Source: Armigeres subalbatus (taxonomy: Eukaryota; Arthropoda; Insecta; Diptera; Culicidae). Taken from it: a stretch of DNA of 64,000 bases. The translations under genes and the position numbers were made by a program. The notes under the pieces are model-generated. The model was not told where the DNA came from. It searched no databases and worked only from the letters and a program-made list of their open reading frames with translations. Within the stretch, counting starts at the first letter, position 1. The number at the start of each line of letters is the position of its first letter. This document shows positions 23,341 through 35,561 of this stretch, piece by piece. The DNA lies in contig NC_085141.1 in the NCBI RefSeq assembly GCF_024139115.2, positions 368,861,925 through 368,925,924 on the forward strand, read 5' to 3'.

Positions 23341-23446
23341 CTGCTTTCCGGACAGGTGTGGAAAAGTCCTCCAACAAGTCCTGAAGGGTGCGCTTCTGGC
23401 CTGTTTCGCTACTCGGTGCGACTAGTTTCTGCTGGTATGAACCATC
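23341..23446 (-). CDS. Atg5: Atg5 exon 4 (autophagy protein 5, C-terminal UFD region)
   Basis: This is a minus-strand exon of 106 bp bounded by an acceptor (ataccacag) and donor (gtaagag). It encodes 35 residues beginning DGSYQQKLVAPSSE and containing TLQDLLEDF, plus one base of the next codon. This matches the ATG5 segment after the IPFRIY motif, where known proteins read QKL-x-P followed by TLGDLL. Exon 3 ends in phase 0 and this exon starts in phase 0, so they join in frame. The intervening intron is about 23.9 kb (23,447-47,376) and holds most of the elements listed here. The rest of the UFD domain (the LETPLQWLSEH-type region) was not found to the left and probably lies outside the window. 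Confidence 0.85.
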
Positions 23447-23911
23447 CTGTGGTATGAAGAGATAATGAAGAGAGATATTCTTTAATTTATTAATGTTTTA
23501 CAAATCAAGAGTTAAAAGCTTTAGATATTGAACGTAGTTTCGCTCAAATACAGTCAAAATTTTCGACATTCCATCGAACCCCATAGGGTATTCTCGTTTT
23601 CGTTCAAATATGTGTTTTATCAAATATCAGTATAAAGAAATCTAGCTTATCTACTCATCTCTGGTAAAACACAAGTCTTCATCTAATGTCAAATCCTTAT
23701 TTGACTAAAAATGATTATTTCTCTTGAAGTCATTTTTTTAATTAAAATTTTTGAATTCAATGAGAACTAAAGCCCATTTTGTTTCATTTCCAGCGAATTA
23801 TGAAAAACAATTGGAAAAGCGCATTAGAAGTGATAAAAACAACACTGTTCATGATCTCATAGGACGCGTGAAAGCCATTCAAAGTTTAACTTACTAGAAT
23901 ACTTTAGCCGA
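23447..23911. other. Atg5 intron, nothing recognised
   Basis: A/T-rich single-copy sequence with no frame, repeat or RNA signal that I can support. Confidence 0.5.
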
Positions 23912-24131
23912 TATATTATCAATTCAGTGCAAATCCGAATTATAGCCGCTAACAAAGTTGGATTTTTCTCACAATTCGTACGTTAAACCTAACATCGGAA
24001 GTGGTGCGCTGTTTTCATTTGGTGATGTGCTATACAGCGCACTACTTCCGAAATTAGGTTTAACGTATGGATTGTGAGAAAAATCCAATTTCAATAGCGG
24101 CTATAATTCGATTTTCTACTGAATTTATAAT
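23912..24131. mobile_element. Near-palindromic MITE of about 220 bp
   Basis: Two arms of about 100 bp are almost exact inverse copies (gaattatagccgct; ggatttttctcacaat; acgttaaacctaa; cagcgcacta). A short loop (tttcatttggtgatgtgc) separates them. The ends are uncertain by some 20 bp. Confidence 0.8.
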
Positions 24132-24344
24132 AACATCAATACATTACATGTTTCAATCCTCTCTTGAGTGTTTGCGGGTTGAAATCGTTCAAAAATATGT
24201 TCACCCTAATAGAAAAAATGCGATATTTATTTGCGTTGAAATCTACATGTGAGCTAAAGTACGATTTATATTACGTCAAAGATAGGTTTCATAATTCTCA
24301 TTATATGACATAATGGGAGAGATAACAGCATTCCGATCTAATCA

Positions 24345-24570
24345 ATTATTAGTCATAAAATCCAGTAACAATATTGTCGGCGTGGCACCAACTTAGAATT
24401 CAGAAGTCGGGACTTCCGTACCGAACTTTCTTCCGAAGTTTTATCTGTCAAACTAATTGATGCGTTGTTTACCGCATCTTTAGGCGAATCCAGCGCACTA
24501 CTTCCGAAGTTGGGTAAGTTGCCTGTATCATGAGAAAAATCCAACTTCGGTATAAAAAGCGTTCTAGCTT
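24345..24570. repeat. Relative of the 23.9-kb MITE
   Basis: It contains cagcgcactacttccgaag and gagaaaaatccaactt, as in the right arm of the 23,912-24,131 element, plus a less similar left part (cttccgaagttttatctgtc). It is probably a diverged or rearranged copy. Confidence 0.5.
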
Positions 24571-24991
24571 TCTTCCGCTTTCTTCCGGATAGACAATATA
24601 TTAATCACAACCGCCATCGCAGATGGACGAGACGACTTGACACGGGGCAACAGTGGTTCGTGAAGCTTACTAGTGTGGATACATTAATGAAACTCGCCTG
24701 TAAGTATGCAGCATAATCTCATTCAGAGCTTTCATGATCCACACATAGAAACACACGCTCAGATGCAGCGACTGAAAATATATGATTTGTTTATTTGATT
24801 ACATAGGTTTTCGTTACCGGTTCTTGATTTCATACATGGAAATAAATGATAAAGCTCATGTTATTGTTCAAACAATTACAAAAACTTTTTAGATTTCAAT
24901 ACTCAATAGCGCTCAATGCCAAAGCTGTGTCATATGGTGTGTTGAGATATTATATACACAGTGTAAACTAACAGATTTATCATACTCAATA

Positions 24992-25488
24992 GAGTAACCG
25001 TACCCTTAGTGGAGGTAGCACCAATAGTGGAGGTAGTGGGGTTTTAATGAGATTTATCATAATTATACACTTGGCGATGGTTTCAGTTGATCCGTCGTGC
25101 TTTAAATATACTGTTGTATGCAACTTATCCTAAGATTTATTTTGAAAAACTATTGAAAACAATAATTTTCCCTAATAAAATTGACTCCCTTGCACCTATA
25201 GTGGTGCAACTGTACCAATAGTGTCGAGTCTCATAAGAAATCAATGGATAGCATCACTATGAGAACCAAAATTAATTTTTACCGCCACTAAAGGAATAGT
25301 GTACCCATTAGTGGCGCAAGCAATATTTGGCAGTTGTTGACTTTAAATGACATCAATCTCTTTTTTGTTAGCAAATTCATTAATTTATCTATTGGCTAAG
25401 ATATTAAAGCTGTAAATTTCCCATAATTACCAATTAAAAAAAATCTTTTTTGGATCTACTAATACCTCCACTATTGGTATCGTTACTC
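24992..25488. mobile_element. TA-flanked MITE, 497 bp
   Basis: The ends are GAGTAACCGTACC at the left and GAGTAACGATACC read from the right, with TA on both sides (24,990-24,991; 25,489-25,490). Subterminal motifs resembling agtggaggtag / accaatagtgg recur in both orientations. A TA duplication is consistent with Tc1/mariner-type mobilisation. Confidence 0.7.
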
Positions 25489-25631
25489 TAATATTATAAT
25501 TATCATGATAATAAATGCAATATTCAATTGAATGTGTTAAGTGATGAACTTCACCCATACTAATAAAATAGCAAAGGTAAATAATATTTGATTAGAATTC
25601 ATAAAATTTATTAGAATGTAGGCCATTATTT

Positions 25632-26397
25632 CTCGGGTACTTTTTCAAAACGGCGTATGTCGCAAATTGTAAACAAACCCGTTTTCAACAGCATATGGCA
25701 TCAAATTCATCTAAAAATGTGTATATCTTCAAAGCTACATGAAAATGTGTTTTTAAAAATGTTAATCAATTTTTTGCAAAACGGTGTAACATCATTGTTG
25801 AAAATATTGCACATACACCGCTTAGCAGAAAATGTACTTTAAAAAGTTTTTTTGAACAACTAAATAGTTTAAAACGTGCGCCTGCTTGTACTTTTTCATC
25901 ACTGATTTTAAAATTAAGCATGTTGCTCAAATATTCTGATTTTCGTTGAGAAAAACATTTTACGTTGTTTTTCTGCAGCAAATGTTGTTACGTCGTGTTG
26001 TAAGTGTTGCAATTTTTTTGTCGCATGTGCGTGAAACGTTTCAACTTGACGCAACATTTCGACGTATCAACAATGCAGCGTACGGAGCAGCGTAACATTT
26101 CGACGAAAGTAGCATGACCTCGGTCATGCTGACGTATAAAAACGACGTATGTGATTTATCTGTTGCAGAACGTTGTAACATATATTTTTATCAAAATAAC
26201 TGAAGTGAACATTTCGCAGTGCAGATTTCAGGGTCAGTGACGATGAACCTTTTTATAATGTATCGTTGAGGTGTATTCAATTGCAATAAAAATGATTAGT
26301 TTCTAAATAGGAATAAAAATGAATTTTGAAAACTTTCAAGCTCATTTTCTCAGCTTGATCAAAATGTTACATACGCCGATTTGAAAAAGTTCCCGAG
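25632..26397. mobile_element. Inverted-repeat element, 766 bp, ATTT duplication
   Basis: The terminal inverted repeats begin CTCGGGTACTTTTTCAAAAC (left) and CTCGGGAACTTTTTCAAATC (from the right), followed in both by GGCGTATGT. ATTT flanks both ends. There is no coding region. Confidence 0.75.
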
Positions 26398-26417
26398 ATT
26401 TATTAATGAGTGTACAC

Positions 26418-27677
26418 TTTTTTTTTAAGTCGTTTATTTAGTAGGCTCAGCTGTTTTATAAAAAAACTCTACGGAGCCGAAATCAATTAATTTACATTAT
26501 ATTAATCTGAAGATGTGTCAGACGTGCGGTGTGAAACATCCTTACGAGAGATCTTTTTCGGAGGCGACCGGTCTATGGCTGTAACCTCAGCTGCTCGATC
26601 CCTCCGTTGACTCGTTGATGACTTTTGTTGCTCCTTCTCCTCCGTCTTCAGCGAATTTACGTAATCCGTGTATCCCAATATCGCCTTTTTCACGAACCAT
26701 ATCCGATCAGTTTTGTTCTTGAAACTCATGGTCTCCGCCATCTTCTCCCTCTCTACCATTGAGTATGGAATAGAAATTTCCGCCTGTTGGGTTATCGTTT
26801 TTGCTGGGCTAGACTCCAACTCAACCACTCCCTCCGCTACTACTTCTATCACGTCGTTCTCCGAAACTTCAACGTTTGGTTGTTCAGCTACTCTTAATTA
26901 AAATCCAATCACAACATCCGAATAGGTTTTCTTCTCGCCTTCCCTTAATTGCCTGTTATCCTTCTTTTCTTTTTGGATCCTGTTCCTCAATTTTGGACAC
27001 GAATCTTTTCGGTGCCCTTCTGCTTGACACACAAAGCACTTATTCCGTAAATTCGGATAATATATCCGTGCCGTCCAATTGTTTAGTTGAAGTGAAGGGG
27101 GAACTTCCTTATTCATATCAATGAAAACTCCTCTAATTCCGGTGAACATGTGGTCCAACCCCAAATCCTGTGGGAATTTCTCCCGGATAATATTTTCCAC
27201 TTTCCCGTATTCACTAAGGCGTTTTTCTAAATCGTTGTCCGGTAGTTCAGGCGGCAAATCAAACACACGAATGTATTGGATTTTACTACCTGCCGCGACC
27301 ATATGAACTTCCACGGAATTTCCATTCGAATAAGCAAACTTTCGGGGCTCCTTGTTCCTGATCAACGCATTTCGCATAACATCTTCCGAAACGAATTTAA
27401 TAAACAGCGATCTATCCATTGCTGTTCTATACACTGTTTCCATATGTGATACATCCGTGCCAAGTTGTCGAACAAAGGCTGCTATCTCAACCCATGTCGG
27501 ACGGGGAGCTGAAGGTGGGAACCGAAACTGCACCGTATTCACAATCATTTCGCACATGGCATACGAACGAGAGAAATCTAGAAAACAAACCGAAAACAAT
27601 AGCTACCGCTTTATGGTGCTGTTCGAGAACAACGTGCTGCGATACGTCTGCCAGCGACGGTAGCAAATGAGCAACTG
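26418..27677 (-). mobile_element. ORF1-only non-LTR retroelement with target duplication
   Basis: This minus-strand element is flanked by AATGAGTGTACAC (26,405-26,417) and AATGAGTGCACAC (27,678-27,690), a 13-bp duplication with one mismatch. Its 3' end is a 9-base A tail (T run at 26,418-26,426). Its 5' end reads CAGTTGCTCATTTGCTACC. Inside there is a gag-like ORF1 and nothing else: only about 80 bp separate the ORF stop from the tail, and there is no endonuclease or RT. It is therefore either an internally deleted copy or a member of an ORF1-only, non-autonomous family comparable in plan to HAL1 elements of mammals. Confidence 0.8.
26502..27599 (-). pseudogene. Gag-like ORF1 protein with CCHC knuckle
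   Basis: This is a minus-strand frame of about 366 codons interrupted by one in-frame TAA near 26,898; the frame is the same on both sides. The N-terminal part is a nucleic-acid-binding-type region (RSLFIKF; IRVFDLPPELPDNDLEKRL resembles the RRM-like fold of retrotransposon ORF1s). A CCHC zinc knuckle, CFVCQAEGHRKDSC, follows at about residue 205. The C-terminal part is Lys/Glu/Ser-rich. It is presumed to bind the element's RNA. The clade (I, Loa, R1 or Jockey group) cannot be fixed from ORF1 alone. Confidence 0.75.
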
Positions 27678-27716
27678 AATGAGTGCACACTTGAAAGTCA
27701 TAACAAATAACTAATA

Positions 27717-27893
27717 CACCCAGGTTTTTTTTACACGGTTTGGTTTTAGTCGATTAAGACCTTCAGCGTGAGTTAACCCCACGTAAAAAATCACAAAAAA
27801 ATCAAAGAAAATTAAGATAGCATTTTAAAAGTTGTGAAAGTTCAGATTAACCGATCAATTAATGAATTCCATCCGCGTAGAAAAACCTGGGTG
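27717..27893. mobile_element. TA-flanked MITE, ends CACCCAGGTTTTT
   Basis: The terminal inverted repeats are CACCCAGGTTTTTTTTAC at the left and CACCCAGGTTTTTCTACG from the right, with TA on both sides. The length is 177 bp. The BEL element is inserted 8 bp beyond its right end. Confidence 0.75.
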
Positions 27894-27901
27894 TAACTAA
27901 C

Positions 27902-28461
27902 TGTTGGAGTCGGACCCAAGTACCATCAATTAAAATATATTAGACTGTCCCATTTTGTACTATAATCCCCCCAACTAAATCGTCTCATCGCTGCTCTCGT
28001 CAGCAGTGAGAGAGTGCAAAGGCACTGCAGCCACTGTCCACTGTTGGTGGACTATTCGTAAGAATAGCACAAAGCGAATGTGCACAAATTGTACCTATCA
28101 GTTAGTTCCAAATAATATACGAAGTCAAACGGACGTACGGTCGATCTCGGTGTTGTTGTTCGCTATCTATCACGGTCAAGTGGGAAGAAAATTTATTGCG
28201 GTGGCAATTACCCTTTCGCGGTGGAAATTTTGGTGGTGTTATAGTCGAGTGCTTCGGTCGGACCTTAGTGAAAAGGTGGACGAGCTTCTTTGGGCCTACC
28301 TTTGAAGAATAAGTGCGTTTTCCTGGACACAAAGGGCTTGTGGCGACCCAAGCCCCTGGTCAGTACTCCCGCGTGTGTTTGTTACTGGACTTAGTGCTTT
28401 TCGGTGGCTGCTAAGGCAGCGAAGAAAGTCCTTCGATTACCGGAAATTTCGCGCTCGAACA
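27902..28461 (+). repeat. 5' LTR of the BEL/Pao element
   Basis: 560 bp, starting TGTTGGAGTCGG and ending CGCTCGAACA. Its differences from the 3' LTR are at about 27,910 (T/C), 28,290 (T/G) and 28,447 (T/G). The sequence right after it (ttttggtcctttgagctgg) is where the tRNA primer site should lie; the tRNA was not identified. Confidence 0.95.
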
Positions 28462-29473
28462 TTTTTGGTCCTTTGAGCTGGATCGAAGGCCAAACCGCGG
28501 TCGGAAAGTGCTATAAAGTGCCGGTGAAGAACAAAGTGCTGACCATACACGCTAGTCAATTGTGTGGCCATTGTACATTGGCAAGCAAGCGCCATCGCGC
28601 TCGGAGGTTGCTACCAAGGCGGGTACACCTCGATAGTGTGTGGAGAGAAACAAAACGATCGCAGTGAAAGTGATATTGCGCGCGCTCGATAGCAACACGT
28701 TGTTGGCTAATTGATGAGCCCGTAATCAAAGCGATCGATTAGTGGACGAAGAAAATTTGGTGTGTTTCGTGGAAGAACTTTTCCGCTTGAGAGAGTGTCA
28801 AGGCGGACACTACTCTGTTGGTGCAGGAGAAGACATTTTGTGACCATCTTGGGTTCATCTGCGGTCATCAAGCAGGTGATTGAACCCCCAATTGCCGTCG
28901 TCATCGAAGCCATTTTCGACGCTGGTAAAGCGTCCTCTTCGATCAAAGCTGTTGTCGGGAAGCTGTTTGCCGGTGTGTGGTGGTGCTAATATCACTACTA
29001 GGATTGGAGAGACATCTGCAACAACAATCCGGTGAGTCAGTTCCAGTTATATGCATGTGGCTTGTGGTAGCAATTAAATTGAAAGATAATTCCAACCAAA
29101 TTGAATTCAACTTCATTTGGTTGACGAAAGTTGGGTGACTTTTTTCCGAATTTGTTAAGTCATTGTGGCAATTGGTGGGAAACGGTACACAATTCAAGTG
29201 GAAACCGCTCGCGCCCTTGATTGTGTTGCCGCGTAGGATTGGGTCTGTTCGCGACGGGAAGGAGCAATACGTTCGATTAAAACAACCCTCTCCCGTCGAT
29301 TTCTTCGTCGCGAAGGCCAATACACCGCGACGGGAAGGATCTGATTCGTTCGATTGTGTGTTCGCCTCGCCGGTTCGGTTTCGCGAAGAAACGAGTAGCT
29401 CGCGCCGGGAAGGAGATCCGTTTCGATTTGCTACCGTTTCCGTACGTTTCCCGTGTTTGTGTGCTCGCCGACA
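28462..29473 (+). promoter_or_regulatory. BEL/Pao untranslated leader with a triplicated motif
   Basis: A 1-kb leader lies between the LTR and the gag start. It contains three spaced copies of a cgacgggaagga-type motif followed by a ttcgatt segment (about 29,255-29,280, 29,327-29,357 and 29,404-29,437). These could be packaging or translation elements, but that is inference. The short frames here overlap gag out of frame and look fortuitous. Confidence 0.5.
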
Positions 29474-32400
29474 ATGCCGCCCAAGGAAGAGAAAATCCTC
29501 GCGGATAAGGTGGTCCAGCGGCAATCTTTGATCGCTATGCGAAAAGCGGTTGAGAAATTCATCGCTGATTTCGATCCAGTGCGTGACAGGTGCCAAGTGC
29601 AAGTGAGAATCGACTCCCTAGACAAAGTGAATACTGCGTTTGCGGAGGTTCAAGATACCATCGAGCGTCTAGATAGCGAAGATCTGGAAGAACATCTTGC
29701 CGAAAGAGTAGATTTCGAGCATCGGTATTGTACCGCAAAAGGATTCCTGCTTTCGAAACTCCCCACCGAAGGTAATCAAGCGCAACTGAACGCCTCGTTT
29801 GCTGCTCCGCCTGTCAACTTCCACCTCCGCTTACCGCAGATCGACCTCCCACGTTTTAATGGCGATTTCTCACGTTGGTTGTCGTTCCGTGATACATTTT
29901 CGTCCATGGTTCACTCCAATGCGGACATACCAACGGTCGCCAAACTGCAATATCTTTTGTAGTCTCTGGAACGGTCGATATCGAAGCCGACAATTACGCT
30001 TGCACTTGGGACGCACTCCTCAAGCGATACGACAACCGTCGATTCCTCAAGCGTCAACTTTTCCGGGCACTCTACGATTTGCCAGCAGTGAAGCAGGAGT
30101 CTGCTAATCGCATCCACAGCCTGATCGACGATTTTCAGCGCCATGTGAAGGCCCTGAAGAAGCTGAACGAACCTGTGGAGCACTGGGACACACCGCTGGT
30201 GAATATTTTGTCGTACAAGCTGGACCAACCCACTTTGCGAGCCTGGGAGGAGAAGACTAGTACGCAGGATGACGTGAAGTATGAAGAGATGGTAGAATTC
30301 CTCTATCAGCGCGTACGAGTGCTGAATTCAGTAGGCTACGAGCACCATCAGCATCCAACGCCGTCGGCAAAGGTGGTCGGAAACATTCCAAAACCCACCA
30401 AAATCAAGTTCGCAGCCAACGCCGCTGCATCCTCCAATTCCTCCTCACCATGTCTACTGTCTTGTTCCGACAATCACGTCCTACGCAACTGCCCTATCTT
30501 CCTCGGGAAGGATGTACGCCTTCGCCGAGAATTCGTCACGTTGAGGCGGTTGTGTTGGAACTGCCTGTGCAGCGGACATCAGTCGAAGAAGTGTACGTCG
30601 AAGTTCTCATGTCGTACGTGCCACGAAAGACACCATTCGCTGCTTCATGATCCTGCTTTATCCAAGTCGTCATCGAGTTCAACCGTGTCATCTACTATTC
30701 CCGTTCAACAACCGTCTCCGTCCACTAGTGTGGGCACTCGGAGCTCCGCTCCTCCCAATGTCAGCATGGCAGTCCGAACTGCGTGCAATACTGTTTTGTT
30801 GGAAACGGTTGTCCTTAATGTCGTTGATGATCACGGACACGAGTACCAGGCAAGGGCCTTACTGGACTCGGCTTCAATGTCCAACTTCATTTCAAAGCCA
30901 CTAGCAAAGCTGCTGTTCAACCCCCGTTCGAAAGTGGACATATCCATAGCAGGGATCGGCCTCTCCACGCACAGTGTGAAAAGTGCAATTACCGCCACCA
31001 TTCAGTCGAGAACCCAGGAGTTTTCGACGAAGCTACAGTTCCTTATTCTTAAAAATCCTTCGGCACAGCTGCCGACCATACCACTCAACATCTCGTCGTG
31101 GAACATTCCCAGGGTTGGTCTCGCCGACCCTCAGTTCCACATCCCAGGGAGGATAGACCTCGTTATCGGCAGTGAAGCCTTCTGGGAGATTCATAGTGGT
31201 CGGAAGATTCCGTTAGGGGACGGACTTCCATGGTTGACTGAAACACCATTCGGATGGGCTGTCGCTGGCACCGCATCCAGTCAACACAATTGTATTCCTC
31301 GGATCTGCAACCTTTCTACGAAAGATGATCCGTTAGAAGCTACGCTTCAGAAGTTCTGGGAAATCGAGGACATCTCTGACGGACCAGCACTATCCGTTGA
31401 AGAAGATCGTTGTGAGAAGCACTACGTAGCTACTACCACCCGTGATCCTTCTGGAAGGTATATCGTCAGTCTTCCTCGAACCGACAATCCCGATTTTGTC
31501 CTAGGAAGCTCAAGGGATATCGCAGATCGCCGTCTTATGAGTGTCGAGCGGCGTCTCGAACGTGATCCTGCCACCAAGGACGCATACCATCGTTTTATGG
31601 ACGAATACCTCCAGTTAGGGCATATGAAGAAGCTTGTCGATCCGGTAGACGACGATCAACCGCACTGCTACATACCGCACCACGCCGTCTTCAAAGAGTC
31701 AAGCACGTCTACAAAGGTTAGGGTCGTTTTCGATGCGTCGTGCAAGACATCCTCCGGATATTCATTAAACGACACACTCTTGGTTGGACCAGTCGTTCAG
31801 GAGGATCTGCTCTCCATCGTGCTGCGTTTCCGCATTCGCTGCGTCGCTGTTGTCGCCGACGTGGAGAAAATGTATCGGCAGATGCTCCACCCTCCGGAAG
31901 ACTGTAAATTCCTTCGGATTCGCTTCCGGACTAACTCCAATGATCCTATTTCCACCTATGAGCTGCAGACGGTGACCTACGGCACCGCGTCTGCTCCATA
32001 CCTTGCAACGAGGACTCTGCAGCAGATTGCACGCGACAATGGGCGCCAGTTTCCAGCTGCAGTAGATCCAGTCATTTACGATTTCTACGTCGACGACTTC
32101 CTTTCGGGCGCTGATAACGTAGAATCTGCAATTGAAGTAAGGCAACAAGTGACATCGATGCTGAAGACTGCAGGCTTCCCAATCAAGAAATGGGCATCGA
32201 ATGTTCCGGAAGTTCTTCATGGTGTTCCTTCGGAAGATTTAGCCGTTCAACCGCTGCATGAACTTCAGGACGAGCAGGCAGTTTCAACCCTGGGTCTCGT
32301 GTGGGAGCCGAGAACCGACGCACTACGGTTCAAAGTCCAACTACCTCCACCGGCCATAGTCCTGACAAAGCGAAAAGTGATGTCTTACATTGCGCAAATC

Positions 32401-34735
32401 TTCGATCCACTTGGTCTTGTGGGTCCTACAATTGTGGTGGCCAAACTATTCATGCAGCGTCTATGGGCACTGAAGCATAATGGGGAGGCCTGTGAGTGGG
32501 ATACAGCACTCCCAACCAAGCTACAGGAGGAGTGGAAGGCGTTTCATAACACTCTACATTTACTGAGCGAAGTTCGTGTCCCACGATTTGTTTCGCTTCC
32601 AAACGCCGTCAATCTCCAACTCCACTTCTTCGCCGACGCCTCTCAAGGAGCTTACGGATCCTGTTGCTACGTACGAGCAGAAACCAGTGGCGGAGTATCT
32701 GTTCAGCTACTGACGGCAAAATCAAAGGTCGCGCCGTTATCCAGTCGACATTCCATCGCCCGGCTGGAACTCTGTGCTGCACGACTATCAACGCAGCTAT
32801 TCGAGAAGGTGGTTTTTGCCTTGAAGATGTCACCACCCGCTTATTTTTGGACGGACTCCACTACCGTTCTCCATTGGCTACGATCTCCTCCAAGCCGTTG
32901 GAAGGCTTTCGTAGCGAACCGAGTGTCACAAATCCAGCACTCGACCGATGTCAGTCACTGGAAGCACGTATCCGGTCTCGACAACCCCGCTGACGATATT
33001 TCACGTGGACTCAGCCCTGTCGACATGCTACAATGTAAGCGCTGGTGGAACGGCCCAATCTGGTTATCCCTCGATTCAGATCACTGGCCGAATCTCATTC
33101 CCACCGACGAAGAAGCAGAGACTATCACCGAAGAACGCAATGTGTCATACGTTACGATGAGCGTCATACAGAACGAGTTCCATGACAATCTGTTTGCACG
33201 TTACTCCAGTTTCTCCAAGCTTCGTCGCGTTACTGCGTTCTGTTTACGATACCTGCAATCCTTGCGAGCACGCGCAGTACTGCGCCGAACGGACGCAGAC
33301 AGCTACCACCAACTCAGTATTCGCAACGATACCGTTTCTCCAGTCTCCACCGACGAATTGCAACGTGCTGAACTTCATCTGTGTCGGCTAGCTCAACAAC
33401 AGTCGTTTCCTGCAGAGATCTCTCACCTATCGAGCGGTGAACCAGTCATCAAATCATCCGCCATGAAGTGGCTGAAGCCATACATCGACGAAGATCACAT
33501 TATTCGCGTCGGTGGCCGGCTGCGGAACGCCACACTCTCCGATTACGTCAAGCATCCTATCGTACTCTCTGCCAAACACCCGCTGTCGACTCTGCTGGCT
33601 AGTTTCTTTCACTTGAAGCTACTGCACGCAGGGGCCGCAACTCCTGCTAGCCACACTGCGCCAGAAGTTTTGGATTCTTGGCGGCAGAAATTTGTCCAAA
33701 TCCGTTTTCCACCATTGCCACACTTGCTTTCGTAGCAAGCCCACACTAGTCCAGCAGAGCACAGCAGATCTTCCGGCATCGCGAGTCTCACCAACTCGTC
33801 CATTCTCCGTCTGTGGAGTCGACTACTGTGGACCGTTCCTGTTGAAAGCAACCGTCCGCAATCGTGCTCCAACCAAGGCTTACGTGGCAATTTTCGTTTG
33901 CTTCGCCACGAGAGCCGTCCACATCGAGCTTGTTAGCGACCTCACTACAGCTGCTTTCCTGGCAGCCCTCCGTCGTGTGGTTGCTCGAAGAGGAAGAATC
34001 GCTGAGCTACACTCGGACAATGCGACAACTTTCAAGGGTGCGTCACACGCACTCAACCGTATCTACCAGATGCTGAAGGTAGACAACAACGATCGGGATC
34101 GGATCTTCAATTGGTGTGCGGAGAACGAGATTCGGTGGAAGTTCATTCCGCCACGTGCACCGCACTTTGGCGGGCTTTGGGAGGCTGCCGTCAAGTCAGC
34201 AAAGAAGCACCTCCTGAAAACAGTAGGCAACACCAACATTGCCTATGAACAGATGTTGACTCTACTGGCACAGGTCGAAATGTGCCTCAATTCCCGTCCG
34301 CTGACTCCGATGCCAAGTGAACCGTCCGATCTGGAGGTCCTAACTCCAGGACATTTTCTCGTCGGGGCCAACCTTCAAGCGGTACCCGATGCTGATTTTC
34401 GAGGGATTCCTGACAACCGTCTGGAAGTTTACGATGTGGTTCAGAAGCATCTCCAGAACATCTGGGCCCGCTGGTACCCGGAGTACCTTCAACAGCTGCA
34501 GTCACGGGCAACGAAAGGCTGCAATCCCCCGGTCACCGTTGAGGTGGGCCGCATCGTCGTCGTGAAGGAAGACAACATCCCTCCTGCTAGCTGGCCACTC
34601 GGGCGTATCATGAAGCTGCACCCGGGCAAGGACGGGGTCGTCCGCGTCGTAACTCTACGCACTGCCCCAGGAAATGACATCGTTCGTGCCATAGCCAAGA
34701 TCGCTCTACTGCCGTCACCGGATCCAAGCATCTGA
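29474..34735 (+). pseudogene. BEL/Pao gag-pol polyprotein, three lesions
   Basis: Gag starts MPPKEEKI at 29,474 (DUF1759-type region). A TAG at 29,960-29,962 and a frameshift near 29,972 break it; coding resumes in the frame open from 30,079 to 33,735. That frame holds a zinc knuckle (CWNCLCSGHQSKKC, about 30,553-30,594), an aspartic protease core (LLDSASMSNF, about 30,859), RT with YVDD (32,086-32,097), the Peptidase_A17 linker and RNase H (FFADASQGAYGS). A second frameshift near 33,635 separates the integrase, which continues to 34,735: HHCHTCF zinc region, catalytic D in VDYCGPF, D in LHSDNATTF, E in GGLWEAAVK, then a DUF5641-type C-terminus. The domain order is typical of BEL/Pao and distinct from Gypsy and Copia. 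Confidence 0.93.
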
Positions 34736-35001
34736 AACCGTCGTTCCAGGTAGAGCAACCCGCAAGGGAGAACTTGCTCGAAGCGCACCTGCGCTTAGCA
34801 CAGGTAATTGCAGTTCCATTCCTTTCAAGCCAAGTCGTTCGATCTACCTGGTCTTCTTTTTTGTTCCCGGTCAACTGCGAGGATCTACGGCGGAGCGATC
34901 ACTGAACTGATGTCTTCAACAACCACAACCATCCAAAACTACACATGAATTCGTCCAACGCTGTATTGTTGGAACCCCTACGTGTTCCAAGGTGGCCGGA
35001 A

Positions 35002-35561
35002 TGTTGGAGCCGGACCCAAGTACCATCAATTAAAATATATTAGACTGTCCCATTTTGTACTATAATCCCCCCAACTAAATCGTCTCATCGCTGCTCTCGT
35101 CAGCAGTGAGAGAGTGCAAAGGCACTGCAGCCACTGTCCACTGTTGGTGGACTATTCGTAAGAATAGCACAAAGCGAATGTGCACAAATTGTACCTATCA
35201 GTTAGTTCCAAATAATATACGAAGTCAAACGGACGTACGGTCGATCTCGGTGTTGTTGTTCGCTATCTATCACGGTCAAGTGGGAAGAAAATTTATTGCG
35301 GTGGCAATTACCCTTTCGCGGTGGAAATTTTGGTGGTGTTATAGTCGAGTGCTTCGGTCGGACCTTAGTGAAAAGGTGGACGAGCTTCTTGGGGCCTACC
35401 TTTGAAGAATAAGTGCGTTTTCCTGGACACAAAGGGCTTGTGGCGACCCAAGCCCCTGGTCAGTACTCCCGCGTGTGTTTGTTACTGGACTTAGTGCTTT
35501 TCGGTGGCTGCTAAGGCAGCGAAGAAAGTCCTTCGATTACCGGAAAGTTCGCGCTCGAACA
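35002..35561 (+). repeat. 3' LTR of the BEL/Pao element
   Basis: 560 bp, preceded by ggtggccgga as the only weak polypurine candidate. It is followed directly by the CTAAT copy of the target site. Confidence 0.95.

Larger units (their letters stand above)
27902..35561 (+). mobile_element. BEL/Pao LTR retrotransposon, complete, recently inserted
   Basis: The two LTRs of 560 bp start TGTTGG and end GAACA. They differ at only three positions (about 0.5%), so the insertion is young. Flanks CTAAC and CTAAT form a 5-bp target duplication with one mismatch, the size usual for BEL/Pao. The order is LTR, 1-kb leader, gag, protease, RT, RNase H, integrase, LTR in the plus direction, opposite to Atg5. 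It carries one nonsense codon and two frameshifts in gag-pol, so this copy cannot make the full polyprotein. No env-like frame is present. Confidence 0.95.

Noticed and set aside
28006..28305. 99-codon frame in the LTR, repeated at 35,106-35,405
   Set aside because: It is inside both LTRs and is duplicated only because the LTR is; no recognisable domain.
29163..29531. 122-codon frame before BEL gag
   Set aside because: It overlaps the gag start out of frame and lies in the repeated leader; no domain.
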